Source: Spirochaetales bacterium
Lineage (GTDB): Bacteria > Spirochaetota > Spirochaetia > Sphaerochaetales > Sphaerochaetaceae
Reading direction: 5' to 3'
NCBI GenBank assembly: GCA_018433865.1
Contig: JAHDQJ010000002.1
Location: 186,001-250,000, forward strand
Length of the DNA stretch: 64,000 nucleotides
Positions 33,408 to 42,874 of this stretch are shown one piece after another. The translations under genes and the position numbers were made by a program. Positions within the stretch are counted from its first letter, which is position 1; each line of letters starts with the position of its first letter. The notes under the pieces were generated by a model. The model saw nothing but the letters and a program-made list of their open reading frames with translations, did not search any database and was not told the DNA's origin.

Positions 33408-33543
33408 GACATCCAGTATAGGATGAACATCCGGGAGAATCCATGGAATATCCAGGAAATCTTCCGGCAGTCGGCATGAGACCAAGAAAGCCGGTCTCCT
33501 CATCACGAGGAACAACCGGCTTCCCGTATTCGTCCATCAGAAT

Positions 33544-33627
33544 TGCCCAGAAAAAGACTCGAACTTTCACGACCTTGCGGCCACTAGGACCTGAACCTAG
33601 CGCGTCTACCAATTCCGCCATCTGGGC
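33544..33627 (-). tRNA. tRNA-Leu (anticodon CAG)
   Basis: 84-nt class II tRNA. The acceptor GCCCAGA pairs with TCTGGGC, followed by A. D-arm, an anticodon loop TTCAGGT on a CTAGG/CCTAG stem (CAG read at 33593-33591), a variable arm TGGCCGCAAGGTCGT and a T-loop TTCGAGT are all identifiable. Confidence 0.93.
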
Positions 33628-33637
33628 GCACTGAGAG

Positions 33638-33667
33638 ACTATAGCCCACAGATGTGTTTTTTGTCAA
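33638..33667 (-). promoter_or_regulatory. Promoter of tRNA-Leu
   Basis: Minus strand TTGACA (33662-33667), 18-nt spacer, TATAGT (33638-33643); predicted start a few nt before the tRNA. Confidence 0.85.
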
Positions 33668-33733
33668 CGTGTTGCCGTTCGCCGATTCCGTTTGTATCTT
33701 CTGGTATATCACATAAGAAAAGGAAGGCAAGCT

Positions 33734-34222
33734 ATGAAAGTGACGTTTGGAGGTTCTCCCGTCGAACTGGCCGGAACAGAGATACATGTAGGGGATACCA
33801 TCGCCGATTTTACTGCGGTGAAGAATGATTTGAGCCAATTCAAGCTCAGCTCGATAAAAGGAAGGAAACTGATCGTCGCGGTTCCCTCCTTGGATACCTC
33901 TGTCTGTGACGCGGAGGTAAGGAAATTCAATGTAGAGGCGACAAAAATGCCCGATGTGACGGTGATTGTCGTCTCCATGGACCTGCCGTTCGCGCAAGCA
34001 CGTTGGTGCGGGGCCGCCGGTGTGGACCGTGTGCTCACCGTGAGCGACTACAAGGACCGCAATTTCGCCCACACGTTCGGTGCATACTTGCCGAATGTGG
34101 GTCTGATCGCACGGTCCGTTTTCCTCCTCGACTCCAACAATACGGTCAAGTATGTGGAGTATGTCCCCGAGGTTACACACCACCCCAACTATGAGGCGGC
34201 CTTGGCGGCAGTACGAGCCTGA
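33734..34222 (+). CDS. tpx: Thiol peroxidase (Tpx peroxiredoxin)
   Basis: Peroxiredoxin of 162 residues reducing peroxides with thioredoxin. The peroxidatic Cys lies in SLDTSVCDAE and the resolving Cys in ARWCGAAG, the typical Tpx pair. The N-terminus VTFGGSPVELAG also fits. Start 33734 has AGGAAGG upstream; a possible extended -10 (TGGTATATC) lies near 33700. A GAATCCCGGA/TCCGGGATTC hairpin follows. Confidence 0.93.
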   Translation: MKVTFGGSPVELAGTEIHVGDTIADFTAVKNDLSQFKLSSIKGRKLIVAVPSLDTSVCDAEVRKFNVEATKMPDVTVIVVSMDLPFAQARWCGAAGVDRVLTVSDYKDRNFAHTFGAYLPNVGLIARSVFLLDSNNTVKYVEYVPEVTHHPNYEAALAAVRA

Positions 34223-34243
34223 CACAGATCATCATGTTCCTGT

Positions 34244-34279
34244 GAATCCCGGATCATCTCCTCCTTTGGTCCGGGATTC
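34244..34279. terminator. Hairpin between tpx and the GH3 gene
   Basis: 10-bp stem (34244-34253 with 34270-34279), 16-nt loop. The right arm lies inside the last GH3 codons. It may serve tpx. Confidence 0.5.
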
Positions 34280-36389
34280 CTATATCCAGCCTGTCGCACA
34301 ACCGGATGTCCCTGGAAGAGGATCCGATCGTAATGGTGTAGACACCACGGACCATGATCCACCGTCCTTCCGTTACAGAATATTCCGAGAAATCCTCATC
34401 GGAAAGCTCCATGTCCACCTCTGACGATTCCCCTGGCTGCAAGAAGACCTTGTCGAAGCCCCTGAGCTGTTGCATCGGGTGGTCGGCATCGGGGAACTCC
34501 GGCCGTACATAGAGCTGGCATACTTCTGCTCCGGCGACCGCTCCTTCATTGGTCAGCTTCCAAGAAATCTGCCATGCATGTGCCTTCTTGGCTATCGTGA
34601 GATCTGAATAACTGAATGTCGTATAGGAGAGCCCATGACCGAAAGGATAGAGTGGCTCGGGTCCGATCGTATCGAACTGCCGGTATCCGACCATGAGCGC
34701 CTCACGATAGTCGAGAGCCTTTACGGAGCGTTTTTTCGGATTCCCTTGTCCCACGGTGATCCGTTTGATCGAGAACCGACTGAAGTCCGTCGGATAGTTG
34801 CTCATCGACACATGATCTTCGAGTTTCTTGGCAATGGTGATGGGGAGTTTTCCTGAGGGATTGGTTTTTCCGAGCAGCAGATCGGTCAGCCCTTGGGCTC
34901 CCTCACTTCCCAGATACCAGGCAAGGAGTACTTCCTGGGGTCTGTCGATCCAGCTTTGCATCTCGAACGCACCGCCTGCGTGTACGATCACCGTGACGTT
35001 GTCATTCAGCGCACAGGATTCGACGATGTTCCGGATCTCCCGATCAGGCAATCGCCACGGACGGTCGTATGCCTCGCTTTCCAGGATATGGCCGAATCCA
35101 GTCGTGATGATCACCGCATCGGCCTTTGCGACCTCCCTTCGTTTCTTCGTTGACATCCACCATCGTCCTTCATGGACCGAAATCTCCGTCTGTGGGAGGA
35201 GTTTCCCTAGCACAGGCAAAAGTGCTTGTGCCGGCTGTGCTTGCTTGATGAAGCTAGACCCCCCTCCTCCGATCGGTTCTCCCGAAGCAAAAGCTCCGAG
35301 AATCACAAGCTTGCGTACCCGATTCTTGTCGAGAGGGAGCATTCCTCCGTGTTTGAGCAACACCACCGACTCAGCGGCCAATCGCGAGGCAGCTCTCCGA
35401 TGCTCCTCGCTTCCCACTTCATATGCAAGATCGACAGCGGGCCGTTGCAGCGCTCCCAAACGGGAAGCCGTGGTGAGGATCGTACGGACCTTGTTGTCCA
35501 GAATCTTGGCAAGCTCCGGTTTTCGCGTGAGAAGGTCCGCAACGGTTCCCGGAACGAACCACTTCGCTTTCGGCATTTCGATGTCGACACCATGGCGAAA
35601 CGCACCTTCGGTCGAATACAGGGAATTCCAATCACTTACCACCAGGCCGTCGAACTTCCACTCCCCCCGGAGTATCTTTCCGATGAGGTGGGGATGTTCG
35701 CTCGCGTACGTCCCGTTGATCTGGTTGTATGCAGTCATCACTCCCGTGGCTCCGCTACGGACAACTGCATGGAAAGCGGGCAAGTATAGTTCCCGGAGGG
35801 TCCTTTCATCGACCACGGAGTTCGACTTGTGCCGGTCATATTCGCCATTGTTGCATGCGAAATGCTTCACCGTTACCCCGACACCCAAGGATTGCACGCC
35901 CTTCACATAAGCTGAGGCAATCTCTCCCGCGAGGAACGGATCCTCTCCCATGTACTCGAAGTTCCTTCCGCACACGGGGACCCGTGCGATATTGATTCCC
36001 GGGGCAAGGAGGATCGCCACACCGGTAGCCCGGCACTCCTCTGCGATCATGCGTGCACATGCATGTACGGCAGCCTTGTTCCAACTCGCCGCCAATGCGA
36101 CAGGAGAAGGAAACGCCGTCACCGGTGCATCTGCCCCCCGTACGCCACATGAGGCATCCGCCATCAGGATCGGAGGAAGGTTCAATCGTGGGATTCCACG
36201 GATCGAGAAACCGGCAGTACCCCCGATGTAGGCACACTTCTCTTCAGTCGTCATCCGTGCAACCAACTCATCGACACCCGGGATCCCACCCATCGCAGGT
36301 TCCTCTGTGGCAGGGGAAAGCGGTCGCAACGGGAAGAACCATCTGTTCATCACATATTGGAGCAGTCGCTTCTTGGTATATTCCCACAT
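34254..36389 (-). CDS. Glycoside hydrolase family 3 (beta-glucosidase-like)
   Basis: Enzyme of 711 residues with the three usual GH3 parts: a TIM-barrel domain, an alpha/beta sandwich, and a C-terminal fibronectin III-like domain (from about residue 600). The nucleophile Asp is in FDGLVVSDWNS, and substrate-site segments KHFACNN and NFEYMGEDP are present. There is no signal peptide, so it acts inside the cell, probably on short beta-linked oligosaccharides; the sugar is not readable. AAGGAG lies 8 nt before ATG 36389. Confidence 0.9.
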   Translation of the reverse strand: MWEYTKKRLLQYVMNRWFFPLRPLSPATEEPAMGGIPGVDELVARMTTEEKCAYIGGTAGFSIRGIPRLNLPPILMADASCGVRGADAPVTAFPSPVALAASWNKAAVHACARMIAEECRATGVAILLAPGINIARVPVCGRNFEYMGEDPFLAGEIASAYVKGVQSLGVGVTVKHFACNNGEYDRHKSNSVVDERTLRELYLPAFHAVVRSGATGVMTAYNQINGTYASEHPHLIGKILRGEWKFDGLVVSDWNSLYSTEGAFRHGVDIEMPKAKWFVPGTVADLLTRKPELAKILDNKVRTILTTASRLGALQRPAVDLAYEVGSEEHRRAASRLAAESVVLLKHGGMLPLDKNRVRKLVILGAFASGEPIGGGGSSFIKQAQPAQALLPVLGKLLPQTEISVHEGRWWMSTKKRREVAKADAVIITTGFGHILESEAYDRPWRLPDREIRNIVESCALNDNVTVIVHAGGAFEMQSWIDRPQEVLLAWYLGSEGAQGLTDLLLGKTNPSGKLPITIAKKLEDHVSMSNYPTDFSRFSIKRITVGQGNPKKRSVKALDYREALMVGYRQFDTIGPEPLYPFGHGLSYTTFSYSDLTIAKKAHAWQISWKLTNEGAVAGAEVCQLYVRPEFPDADHPMQQLRGFDKVFLQPGESSEVDMELSDEDFSEYSVTEGRWIMVRGVYTITIGSSSRDIRLCDRLDIGIPDQRRR

Positions 36390-36445
36390 TCATCATACTC
36401 CTTACCCGCCATTCTATGACCGATCGACATGGACGGCAAGGAAAC

Positions 36446-36474
36446 TTGAAAAAGGTTTGAAAGACATCTACAGT
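36446..36474 (+). promoter_or_regulatory. Promoter of the ymdB-rseC-lpt-rpoN operon
   Basis: TTGAAA (36446-36451), 17-nt spacer, TACAGT (36469-36474); predicted start at 36481, the A of the first ATG. Confidence 0.75.
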
Positions 36475-36480
36475 AGAGGC

Positions 36481-37293
36481 ATGAGCATTCGAATCCTGTT
36501 CTTGGGAGAAATAGTGGGTCGTCCCGGCATCCAGGCATTGAAGGACGGACTGAAGAAACTGAAGGAGCAACGCAAGGTCGACTTCGTAGTAGCCAATGGC
36601 GAAGGTGTGACCAGCGGTTTCGGTATCGGAAAGAATCATGCGTTGCAGATATTGAAACTTGGCGTGGATTTGATCACGACAGGTGAGAAGACCTATTTCA
36701 AGAAGGAGATGGTCGAACACATCGTGACGAACAACAGGATAGTCCGACCGGCGAACTATCCCGCCGGCAACCCTGGCAGAGGATTCAGGATCTGTGAGAT
36801 CGGCGGAATGAAAGTAGGATTCATCACACTGCTGGGCACCTCCGATTTCCCGAGGACTCATCTTGCAAACCCCTATCTCGCAGCGCAGGCGCTCATCGAG
36901 AAGATGGGAACGGAAACCGATGCCATCTGCGTGCAATTCCACGCTTCCACGTCTGCCGAAGAACAGACCATGGCCCACCATGTGGCGGGCAAGGTTGCCG
37001 CGATGATCGGTACCCATACGAAGGTCTTGACCGCGGATGGGAGGATATTGAACGGAAACACAGCGATGATCACCGACAATGGTCGGTGTGGAAGCGCAGT
37101 TTCGGTCGGTGGATTCGAAGCGAAATCGGAGATAGAGCGGTTCCTGACACAGATTCCCTCACGATCGTCGGAGTCCTGGGGAATGCTTGAACTGCAAGGG
37201 GTGATCGTGGAGATTGACGGATCGGGCAAGGCTGCAGATATTGAAACCATCCGATACGTCGCCGCGACCACTTCGGAGAAACCAGCTTCCTGA
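36481..37293 (+). CDS. YmdB-like metallophosphoesterase, altered metal site
   Basis: Protein of 270 residues of the TIGR00282/YmdB calcineurin-like family, whose members hydrolyse 2',3'-cyclic nucleotides. The fold markers are clear (ILFLGEIVGRPG, VVANGEG, GTHTKV). Several residues expected to bind the two metals are changed: GD to GE in the first motif, NGEN to NGEG, GNH to GEK, and the final HTH to HTK. So it may be inactive or act differently. No ribosome-binding site; the -10 ends 6 nt before ATG 36481. Head of the operon leading to lptCAB and rpoN. Confidence 0.8.
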   Translation: MSIRILFLGEIVGRPGIQALKDGLKKLKEQRKVDFVVANGEGVTSGFGIGKNHALQILKLGVDLITTGEKTYFKKEMVEHIVTNNRIVRPANYPAGNPGRGFRICEIGGMKVGFITLLGTSDFPRTHLANPYLAAQALIEKMGTETDAICVQFHASTSAEEQTMAHHVAGKVAAMIGTHTKVLTADGRILNGNTAMITDNGRCGSAVSVGGFEAKSEIERFLTQIPSRSSESWGMLELQGVIVEIDGSGKAADIETIRYVAATTSEKPAS

Positions 37294-37306
37294 GGAGGAG
37301 CATACC

Positions 37307-37726
37307 ATGTACGAACACGCATCAGTCGTTTCCATACAACCGGATGGCAAGATAACGGTCGCTTGCCAGACCTCCGGCTGCGAAAGCTGCAAGGCCGGCG
37401 CATTCTGCGGCACCAAGGGCAAAACCTTTGTTGCACGCAACAGCGCAAAGACCGAACTCTCCATCGGTGATACGGTCGAACTCTACCTTCCGCCCGGACG
37501 CACGATTCTCGCAGGCTTCATCGCCCTCCTGGTACCGATCCTTCTGTTCCCGGTCGGCTATTATATTCCCGCGCTCGTTGTCCCTGAGACGAGTGAACTG
37601 TTCCGTGTACTCACGGGTATCGGAGGGATCGCCGTCGGTTTTTTGATCAGCCGACTGTTCTCCCGGCTGAAAGCCGACGAGTATACACCCCAGATCACAC
37701 GGATCATCGGCAGGGAGGAATCCTGA
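37307..37726 (+). CDS. RseC/MucC-type membrane protein
   Basis: Protein of 139 residues: an N-terminal Cys cluster CQTSGCESCKAGAFCG, then two spans (about residues 65-85 and 95-115). RseC family members modulate sigma-E or take part in SoxR reduction and link to Rnf complexes in other bacteria; the role here is unknown. ATG 37307 with GAGGAGG, 13 nt after the YmdB gene. The Cys spacing fits a metal or Fe-S site. Confidence 0.82.
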   Translation: MYEHASVVSIQPDGKITVACQTSGCESCKAGAFCGTKGKTFVARNSAKTELSIGDTVELYLPPGRTILAGFIALLVPILLFPVGYYIPALVVPETSELFRVLTGIGGIAVGFLISRLFSRLKADEYTPQITRIIGREES

Positions 37727-37737
37727 GGAGGAATCGC

Positions 37738-38283
37738 TTGAGGAACACAGTGGTGATCCTTGTGCTGCTCTCGGTTCTCGTATGCACATCCTGCTCGTTC
37801 GCACCGCAGGATGCGGTTGCGTCGGGACGTCCTGCCCGGTTCCCCGACATGCATTTGTTCGAAACGCGCTATGTACTGGGCTTGGAAGGTTCCGACCCGA
37901 TCAAGATAGAGGCGAAGGAGATCGAACTGTACCGGGAAGCGCAGCAGGCGTACATCACCGATGCGACATTCCACCAGGAAAGTACTGCGGGCGAGACACT
38001 GTTTTCAGGTTCTTTCGGCTCGGCTGTCGTCGATACCGAGAACAACGACATGACACTCTCTGACGGCGTGACAATCCGAAACCATCGGGAACGATTCAAC
38101 ATTACCGCCGACGAACTGACTTGGAACCACGCACAGCAGACGGTACGTGCCGAGGCAGACAGTTTGGTCACCATCATGTGGAAAGAGCATGATATACTGA
38201 GGGGAACCGGTTTCCATGGCGACTTTGCCTCGGCAACATTCGAATTCACGACAATGGAGGAGGGAATCCTTTCCCATGAATAG
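37738..38283 (+). CDS. lptC: LptC-like LPS export lipoprotein
   Basis: Protein of 181 residues, starting at TTG 37738 after GAGGAGG. Signal with lipobox CTSC, then a beta-jellyroll repeat region. Its position before lptA and lptB, and beta-strand segments such as ITADELTWNHAQQTVRAE typical of the Lpt bridge, support LptC. It would connect the inner-membrane LptBFG to LptA. Sequence similarity alone is weak. Stop overlaps the lptA start by 8 nt. Confidence 0.72.
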   Translation: MRNTVVILVLLSVLVCTSCSFAPQDAVASGRPARFPDMHLFETRYVLGLEGSDPIKIEAKEIELYREAQQAYITDATFHQESTAGETLFSGSFGSAVVDTENNDMTLSDGVTIRNHRERFNITADELTWNHAQQTVRAEADSLVTIMWKEHDILRGTGFHGDFASATFEFTTMEEGILSHE

Positions 38284-38917
38284 CATCCGGACCCGCTTGA
38301 TCCTTACACTCCTCTTGTGCATGGGCACGACATTCGCGCCACTGCTCGCCGTTGAGCCCATCTCCTTCAAGGGAGGATATACCCGCGCGGTCATGCGAGA
38401 AGGGAGGGAGACGATCATGCTCACCCAAGGAGCTGTCGTCGAGACGGGAAGCATCCGTTTCGAGGCACAGAGCATCGAGCTGGTCGGTCCGAACTCCCGC
38501 TACCTCGTGGGAACCGGTTCGGTGCGTCTCACAGACAGCAGCAACCGCATCACGATCACCTGCAACAGCATCTCCTATGATCGGGAGACGGAACTGTTGC
38601 TCGTGGACGGTTGGGTAGAGATACAGGACCTCGAACATGAGGTGATCGCAACCGGGGCATATCTCTCATACAGCCGTCCAGACGGTATCATGAAACTCCA
38701 GATCGCTGCGAAGCTCTTGCGCCACACCGACTCGGGTCCGATGGTCTGCAGGGCAGATTCCATCGAGTATGACCGGACGAGCATGCGTCTCAGCCTCGTC
38801 GGGAACTCCTCGATACAATGGAAGGGAGATACCTACCAAGCTTCCGCGACAACCGTGGACCTGGAGACCGATGAGATCGTGATGGAAGGTTCGATCAAAG
38901 GTGTCGTGCATGGGTGA
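38276..38917 (+). CDS. lptA: LptA-like periplasmic LPS/lipid transport protein (OstA fold)
   Basis: Protein of 213 residues with a cleavable signal peptide ending near LLAVEP and OstA-type beta repeats: GYTRAVMREGRETIMLTQGA, FEAQSIELVG, ITCNSISYDRETELLLVDGWVEIQD. LptA forms the periplasmic bridge for lipopolysaccharide or an equivalent outer-membrane lipid. Overlaps lptC and lptB. Confidence 0.82.
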   Translation: MNSIRTRLILTLLLCMGTTFAPLLAVEPISFKGGYTRAVMREGRETIMLTQGAVVETGSIRFEAQSIELVGPNSRYLVGTGSVRLTDSSNRITITCNSISYDRETELLLVDGWVEIQDLEHEVIATGAYLSYSRPDGIMKLQIAAKLLRHTDSGPMVCRADSIEYDRTSMRLSLVGNSSIQWKGDTYQASATTVDLETDEIVMEGSIKGVVHG

Positions 38918-39665
38918 GCAGACGGTGAAGGCCACACTTGAAGTCACACACCTTGCGAAACAATATGGCCGGAAGCTGGTAGTGAAAGATGTCTCGCTTT
39001 CGATGGAGTCGGGACAGATCATCGGTCTTCTCGGGCCGAACGGCGCGGGAAAGACCACCATGTTCTACATGATCGTCGGGTTCATCAAGGCCGATGCCGG
39101 TTCCATTCTCCTGAACAACAGGGACGTCACGGAGTTGCCGATGTACCGGCGAAGCCGGCTCGGGCTTTCGTACCTCCCCCAAGAGCCTTCGATCTTCAGG
39201 AAACTCACCGTAGAGGACAACATCAGGTTGGTAGTCGAGACCAGGAGCGACCTGGACAAGGATGAGAAGCGGGATGTTGTCGAGAACCTGCTCGAGGAGT
39301 TCGGGATCGCATCGATACGAAAGCAGTTCGGTTACACGCTGAGCGGGGGAGAACGGAGGCGTACCGAAATCGCACGGAGCCTCGCGAGCAATCCCTGGTT
39401 CCTCCTTCTTGACGAACCATTCGCGGGCATCGATCCCAAAGCCGTGTATGAGATCAAACGCTTGGTGAGGAAGTTGGCTGAGAAGGGAATAGGGGTATTG
39501 CTCACCGATCACAATGTACGGGACACACTCTCCATCACCCATCTTTCGCACATCATCCACGAAGGCGAGATCCTCGCAAGCGGAAGACGTGAAGAACTGT
39601 TGCAGAACGATGAAGCCCGGAGAATATACTTCGGTGATGATTTTACTGAAGGTGAGTTGAAATGA
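38910..39665 (+). CDS. lptB: LPS export ABC transporter ATP-binding protein
   Basis: ATPase of 251 residues. Walker A GPNGAGKTT, signature LSGGERRR, Walker B FLLLDEPFAGIDP, and the LptB-typical YLPQEPSIFRKLTVEDN. It powers LptB2FG. Starts inside lptA and overlaps rpoN by ATGA; the lptB-rpoN linkage is widespread. Confidence 0.95.
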   Translation: MGEQTVKATLEVTHLAKQYGRKLVVKDVSLSMESGQIIGLLGPNGAGKTTMFYMIVGFIKADAGSILLNNRDVTELPMYRRSRLGLSYLPQEPSIFRKLTVEDNIRLVVETRSDLDKDEKRDVVENLLEEFGIASIRKQFGYTLSGGERRRTEIARSLASNPWFLLLDEPFAGIDPKAVYEIKRLVRKLAEKGIGVLLTDHNVRDTLSITHLSHIIHEGEILASGRREELLQNDEARRIYFGDDFTEGELK

Positions 39666-41083
39666 GCCCATCGTTAGGATTGCAACAAACAGTAAAACAA
39701 CAGCTCACCCTCTCTCCCCAGCTTATCCAGACATTCGAGATACTGGCGATGTCGAGCCTTGAGCTCCAACAACGGGTGAAGGCGGAGATCGAACAGAACC
39801 CCGCATTGGAAATCCCTCCCGAGCGTTCCGTTTCGATTGAGCGGATCAGTGCCGCGGAATCGAAGTCACGGCCCGAGGACGATTTCGGTGACAGCTCGGG
39901 CTACGATCCCGAGCGTTTCCGTTCCGACGTGAGACTCTCCTCGTATTACGACCAGGAGGCTGCCGACCGGAACCAACAGTATATCGAAGGAGCCTTGGCG
40001 AACTCCGAGACATTGCAAGAGTATCTGCTCAGGCAGTTGGGGTGCTTGCACCTGAGCCCGATCGAGATTGAGATGGGAACACTCATCATCAGCAACCTGG
40101 ATGCCAATGGGTTCCACAGGAATCCTCCGGAGAGCTTGGTCAAGCCGAACAGGAGAAAGCATCTTCTTTCGATGCTCCCAATCGTACAGAATCTCGATCC
40201 TCCGGGCATAGCGGCTGCCGATTTCCGTGAATCGTTGATCCTCCAGGCAAAAGCGGACAACCTGGCACCGGATGATCTGAGCTCCTTCACCACCATGGTC
40301 CATGAACACTTGGAACAGTTGCGCCTGAACAAGACCAAAGAGGTCGCCAAGGCACTCGACATCTCCGAGGAGCATGTGCTGACACTCTATCGGTATCTCA
40401 AGACGCTCAACCCCTTCCCCGGGTTGCAGTACGACAACAGGGAGACCCAGTATGTGATTCCCGATCTCATCGTCCGGAAGATCGACGGAAGGCTCCAGTT
40501 GCGGCTCAACAACGAGAACATTCCCACGCTTACCATCGATACCACGTTCACCTCCTTGGAGACCGATGTACGGGATCACAATCACAAAGAGGTGGTTTCT
40601 TATATCCAGAATGCCGTCAAGTCGGCCACACAGTTGATCTCACAGATCAACATGCGTAGCGAAACGATGAAGAAGATCGGCTTGGAACTGCTCAAGTTCC
40701 AGCATGAGTTCTTCCTCCAGGGGCCCCGGCTGCTGCGGCCACTCACCTACCGACAGATCGCAGAAGACCTGTCACTGCACGAGACGACCATCAGCCGGGC
40801 TGTCCAAGGCAAGTACATCGATACCGATTGGGGCATCATCCCGATCAAGGATCTGTTCAGTTCCGCACTGCAGACAACTACTCCCGGCGAGGAGGATGTG
40901 TCACAAAAAGCAGTCATGGACATGATCAAGGAGATCATCGCGGAACATGCGGGGACGAAGCCGCTCTCGGACCAGAAGATTTCCGACATGCTTGGGAACA
41001 AGGGAATCAAGATCGCGCGACGGACCGTCTCCAAGTACCGCAAGATCCTGAACATCGATTCTTCCTACGAGCGCACTACCTGA
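39662..41083 (+). CDS. rpoN: RNA polymerase sigma-54 factor
   Basis: Protein of 473 residues. A Gln-rich region I (LQQTVKQQLTLSPQLIQTFEIL) is followed by an acidic region II, the core-binding domain, the HTH (RQIAEDLSLHETTISRAVQGKY) and the RpoN box ARRTVSKYRKIL that contacts the -24 element. It needs an AAA+ activator, none of which is in the window. I saw no convincing -24/-12 promoter here. Confidence 0.96.
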   Translation: MSPSLGLQQTVKQQLTLSPQLIQTFEILAMSSLELQQRVKAEIEQNPALEIPPERSVSIERISAAESKSRPEDDFGDSSGYDPERFRSDVRLSSYYDQEAADRNQQYIEGALANSETLQEYLLRQLGCLHLSPIEIEMGTLIISNLDANGFHRNPPESLVKPNRRKHLLSMLPIVQNLDPPGIAAADFRESLILQAKADNLAPDDLSSFTTMVHEHLEQLRLNKTKEVAKALDISEEHVLTLYRYLKTLNPFPGLQYDNRETQYVIPDLIVRKIDGRLQLRLNNENIPTLTIDTTFTSLETDVRDHNHKEVVSYIQNAVKSATQLISQINMRSETMKKIGLELLKFQHEFFLQGPRLLRPLTYRQIAEDLSLHETTISRAVQGKYIDTDWGIIPIKDLFSSALQTTTPGEEDVSQKAVMDMIKEIIAEHAGTKPLSDQKISDMLGNKGIKIARRTVSKYRKILNIDSSYERTT

Positions 41084-42746
41084 CCGAACCGTTCTTCATG
41101 CCCAGTTTGTGTTGGTACATGCGGGCATCCGCCAGCTTGAACAGCTCATCGATCGTCATGGAATCCGTTTTGGGGGAGAGTTTCGCCGCACCGAAGGCCA
41201 CGCCGATCCGACATCCGCTTGAAGTTTCCAGCTCCGAACCGACATAGGCGGAGAAGGAATCGAAGAAGTCATGGGTACACGGTTCGCAAATCATCGCAAA
41301 CTCATCGCCACCGATGCGGTAGACCTGCCCTATTCCCTTGAACTGCATCGCCAGACCGTCGGCGACCTCCTTGAGCAGTGCATCGCCCGCTGAGTGGCCT
41401 TGCTCATCATTCAACTTCTTCAGGTCATTCACATCGAAGATCACCAACCCTACTGAGTGATCAAGTTCCTCAGCACTGCGCAGTGTCTCCATGCGCTCGT
41501 CGAACGCCCTTCTGTTCGCAAGTCCGGTCAATCCATCCATATGGACCAAGGTCTCAAGATATTCATCCCGGCCTTTCTTCTCGACGAACTGCATGACCAA
41601 AAGTACCATTTGCCTGAGAAGCACGGTTCCGAATGCGATGATCCCCAGATTGAGCACCAACGCATTCAGCAATGTCATGAATGGCAGGAACAAGAGGATC
41701 AGCTCACCCAAGACCGAGGCAAAGAGACATCCGATAGCCACCAGGAAATCCTTGATCGCACGGTTACCCCCCCAAAGAGCCTTGAACGAGCAGCTGATGA
41801 GGACCAGCAGATACACGAACAATGCGATCGCGCCAGGGGTGAGGATGGAATAATAGGTGGTCATCCCGAGCAACTGCATCACGGAAACGATGATGAATGC
41901 GAGGGGAAAGATCAATACGATCCTTCCCAATACACGTGATTGCGGAAGATGATACATCGAGGAGACGAACCATGTGAGGAATACCGGTAGGAGAAACATG
42001 GCGACCACTCCGGCGACGAGGAGGATCAACTGGTTGTGCAGGAACAGCTGGGTGGACATGCTCCCCCCGATTATCCAGAGGGCGGCACAGAACTCTATGC
42101 CTGCGAAAGCCAAGGCGCTTTGGAAAACCTCCAACCTCCTGAACAGCATCAAGGCAAGAAACGCAACCACGAATGCGGTCATGAGGATCAGGATACCCAC
42201 CACCAGGGAGAATCCGTCGTAGCGGAAAAGCGCACCGAGTTGAGAAACCCTGGAGCCGAGGAACACCTCATGGAACACCCCGCTGGTACGGCTGCTATGG
42301 GAGATGCTGGAAATCGTGAGCATCTTGCCTGCTGCATCGTCGGGCAACCATGCGAAGTGATTGATGTATCCTGGAATCTTGATCCGCCTCCCTTCAAGGT
42401 TCCCATCATAAGTGTATACGGTCTTCCCATCGACCGCTATCCTTGCTGTCCTCTGGGAAAGCCGTACCAACAGGCTGTTCATATGGGGAACCTCTTCGGG
42501 GATCAGGCGCGAGAGGGTCACGACCTTTCCTTCGGTATCCCGGTTCCTGAGTACCGTCGGCAATGTGAAATCCGTGTCGATCTCCTCGCCATCAATGCTC
42601 AAGGTCCATCCGTCACGGAGTGAAAACGAATCGGGATCCCACACGCGCTCCAACGAGATGGCTGAAAAATCGGCCAAGGTCGCCATGAGTACGAGAAGGA
42701 ACAACACTGCCAAGAGGATGCGAGTGGTCCGTCGGGAAAAGATCAT
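41076..42746 (-). CDS. 7TM-DISM-like membrane diguanylate cyclase
   Basis: Protein of 556 residues: an N-terminal signal/anchor, an extracytoplasmic beta-rich domain of about 150 residues, seven or eight spans (about 180-390), then a GGDEF domain. The catalytic motif RIGGDEF is intact, with DGLTGLANRRAF upstream, so it should make c-di-GMP in response to an external signal. No full inhibitory RxxD was noted. No ribosome-binding site; -10 TACAAT (42753-42758) ends 6 nt before ATG 42746. Overlaps the rpoN end by 8 nt. Confidence 0.85.
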   Translation of the reverse strand: MIFSRRTTRILLAVLFLLVLMATLADFSAISLERVWDPDSFSLRDGWTLSIDGEEIDTDFTLPTVLRNRDTEGKVVTLSRLIPEEVPHMNSLLVRLSQRTARIAVDGKTVYTYDGNLEGRRIKIPGYINHFAWLPDDAAGKMLTISSISHSSRTSGVFHEVFLGSRVSQLGALFRYDGFSLVVGILILMTAFVVAFLALMLFRRLEVFQSALAFAGIEFCAALWIIGGSMSTQLFLHNQLILLVAGVVAMFLLPVFLTWFVSSMYHLPQSRVLGRIVLIFPLAFIIVSVMQLLGMTTYYSILTPGAIALFVYLLVLISCSFKALWGGNRAIKDFLVAIGCLFASVLGELILLFLPFMTLLNALVLNLGIIAFGTVLLRQMVLLVMQFVEKKGRDEYLETLVHMDGLTGLANRRAFDERMETLRSAEELDHSVGLVIFDVNDLKKLNDEQGHSAGDALLKEVADGLAMQFKGIGQVYRIGGDEFAMICEPCTHDFFDSFSAYVGSELETSSGCRIGVAFGAAKLSPKTDSMTIDELFKLADARMYQHKLGMKNGSVR

Positions 42747-42817
42747 GTTCCCATTGTATCACAGGATTACAGGGGAAATGTTGCATTTTGCTTGCTTCCT
42801 GCCTTCCGGCTTTCCAT

Positions 42818-42846
42818 TTGACTTTTCGATGGTGCAGCCGTATCCT
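42818..42846 (+). promoter_or_regulatory. Promoter of hpf
   Basis: TTGACT (42818-42823), 17-nt spacer, TATCCT (42841-42846), about 28 nt before the ATG. Confidence 0.75.
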
Positions 42847-42874
42847 TTTCATACGACCTTTTCAAGGAGGACCT

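Noticed and set aside
34244-34279. A small RNA or riboswitch between tpx and the GH3 gene
   Set aside because: The inverted repeat is simple, lies partly in GH3 codons and is better explained as a terminator.
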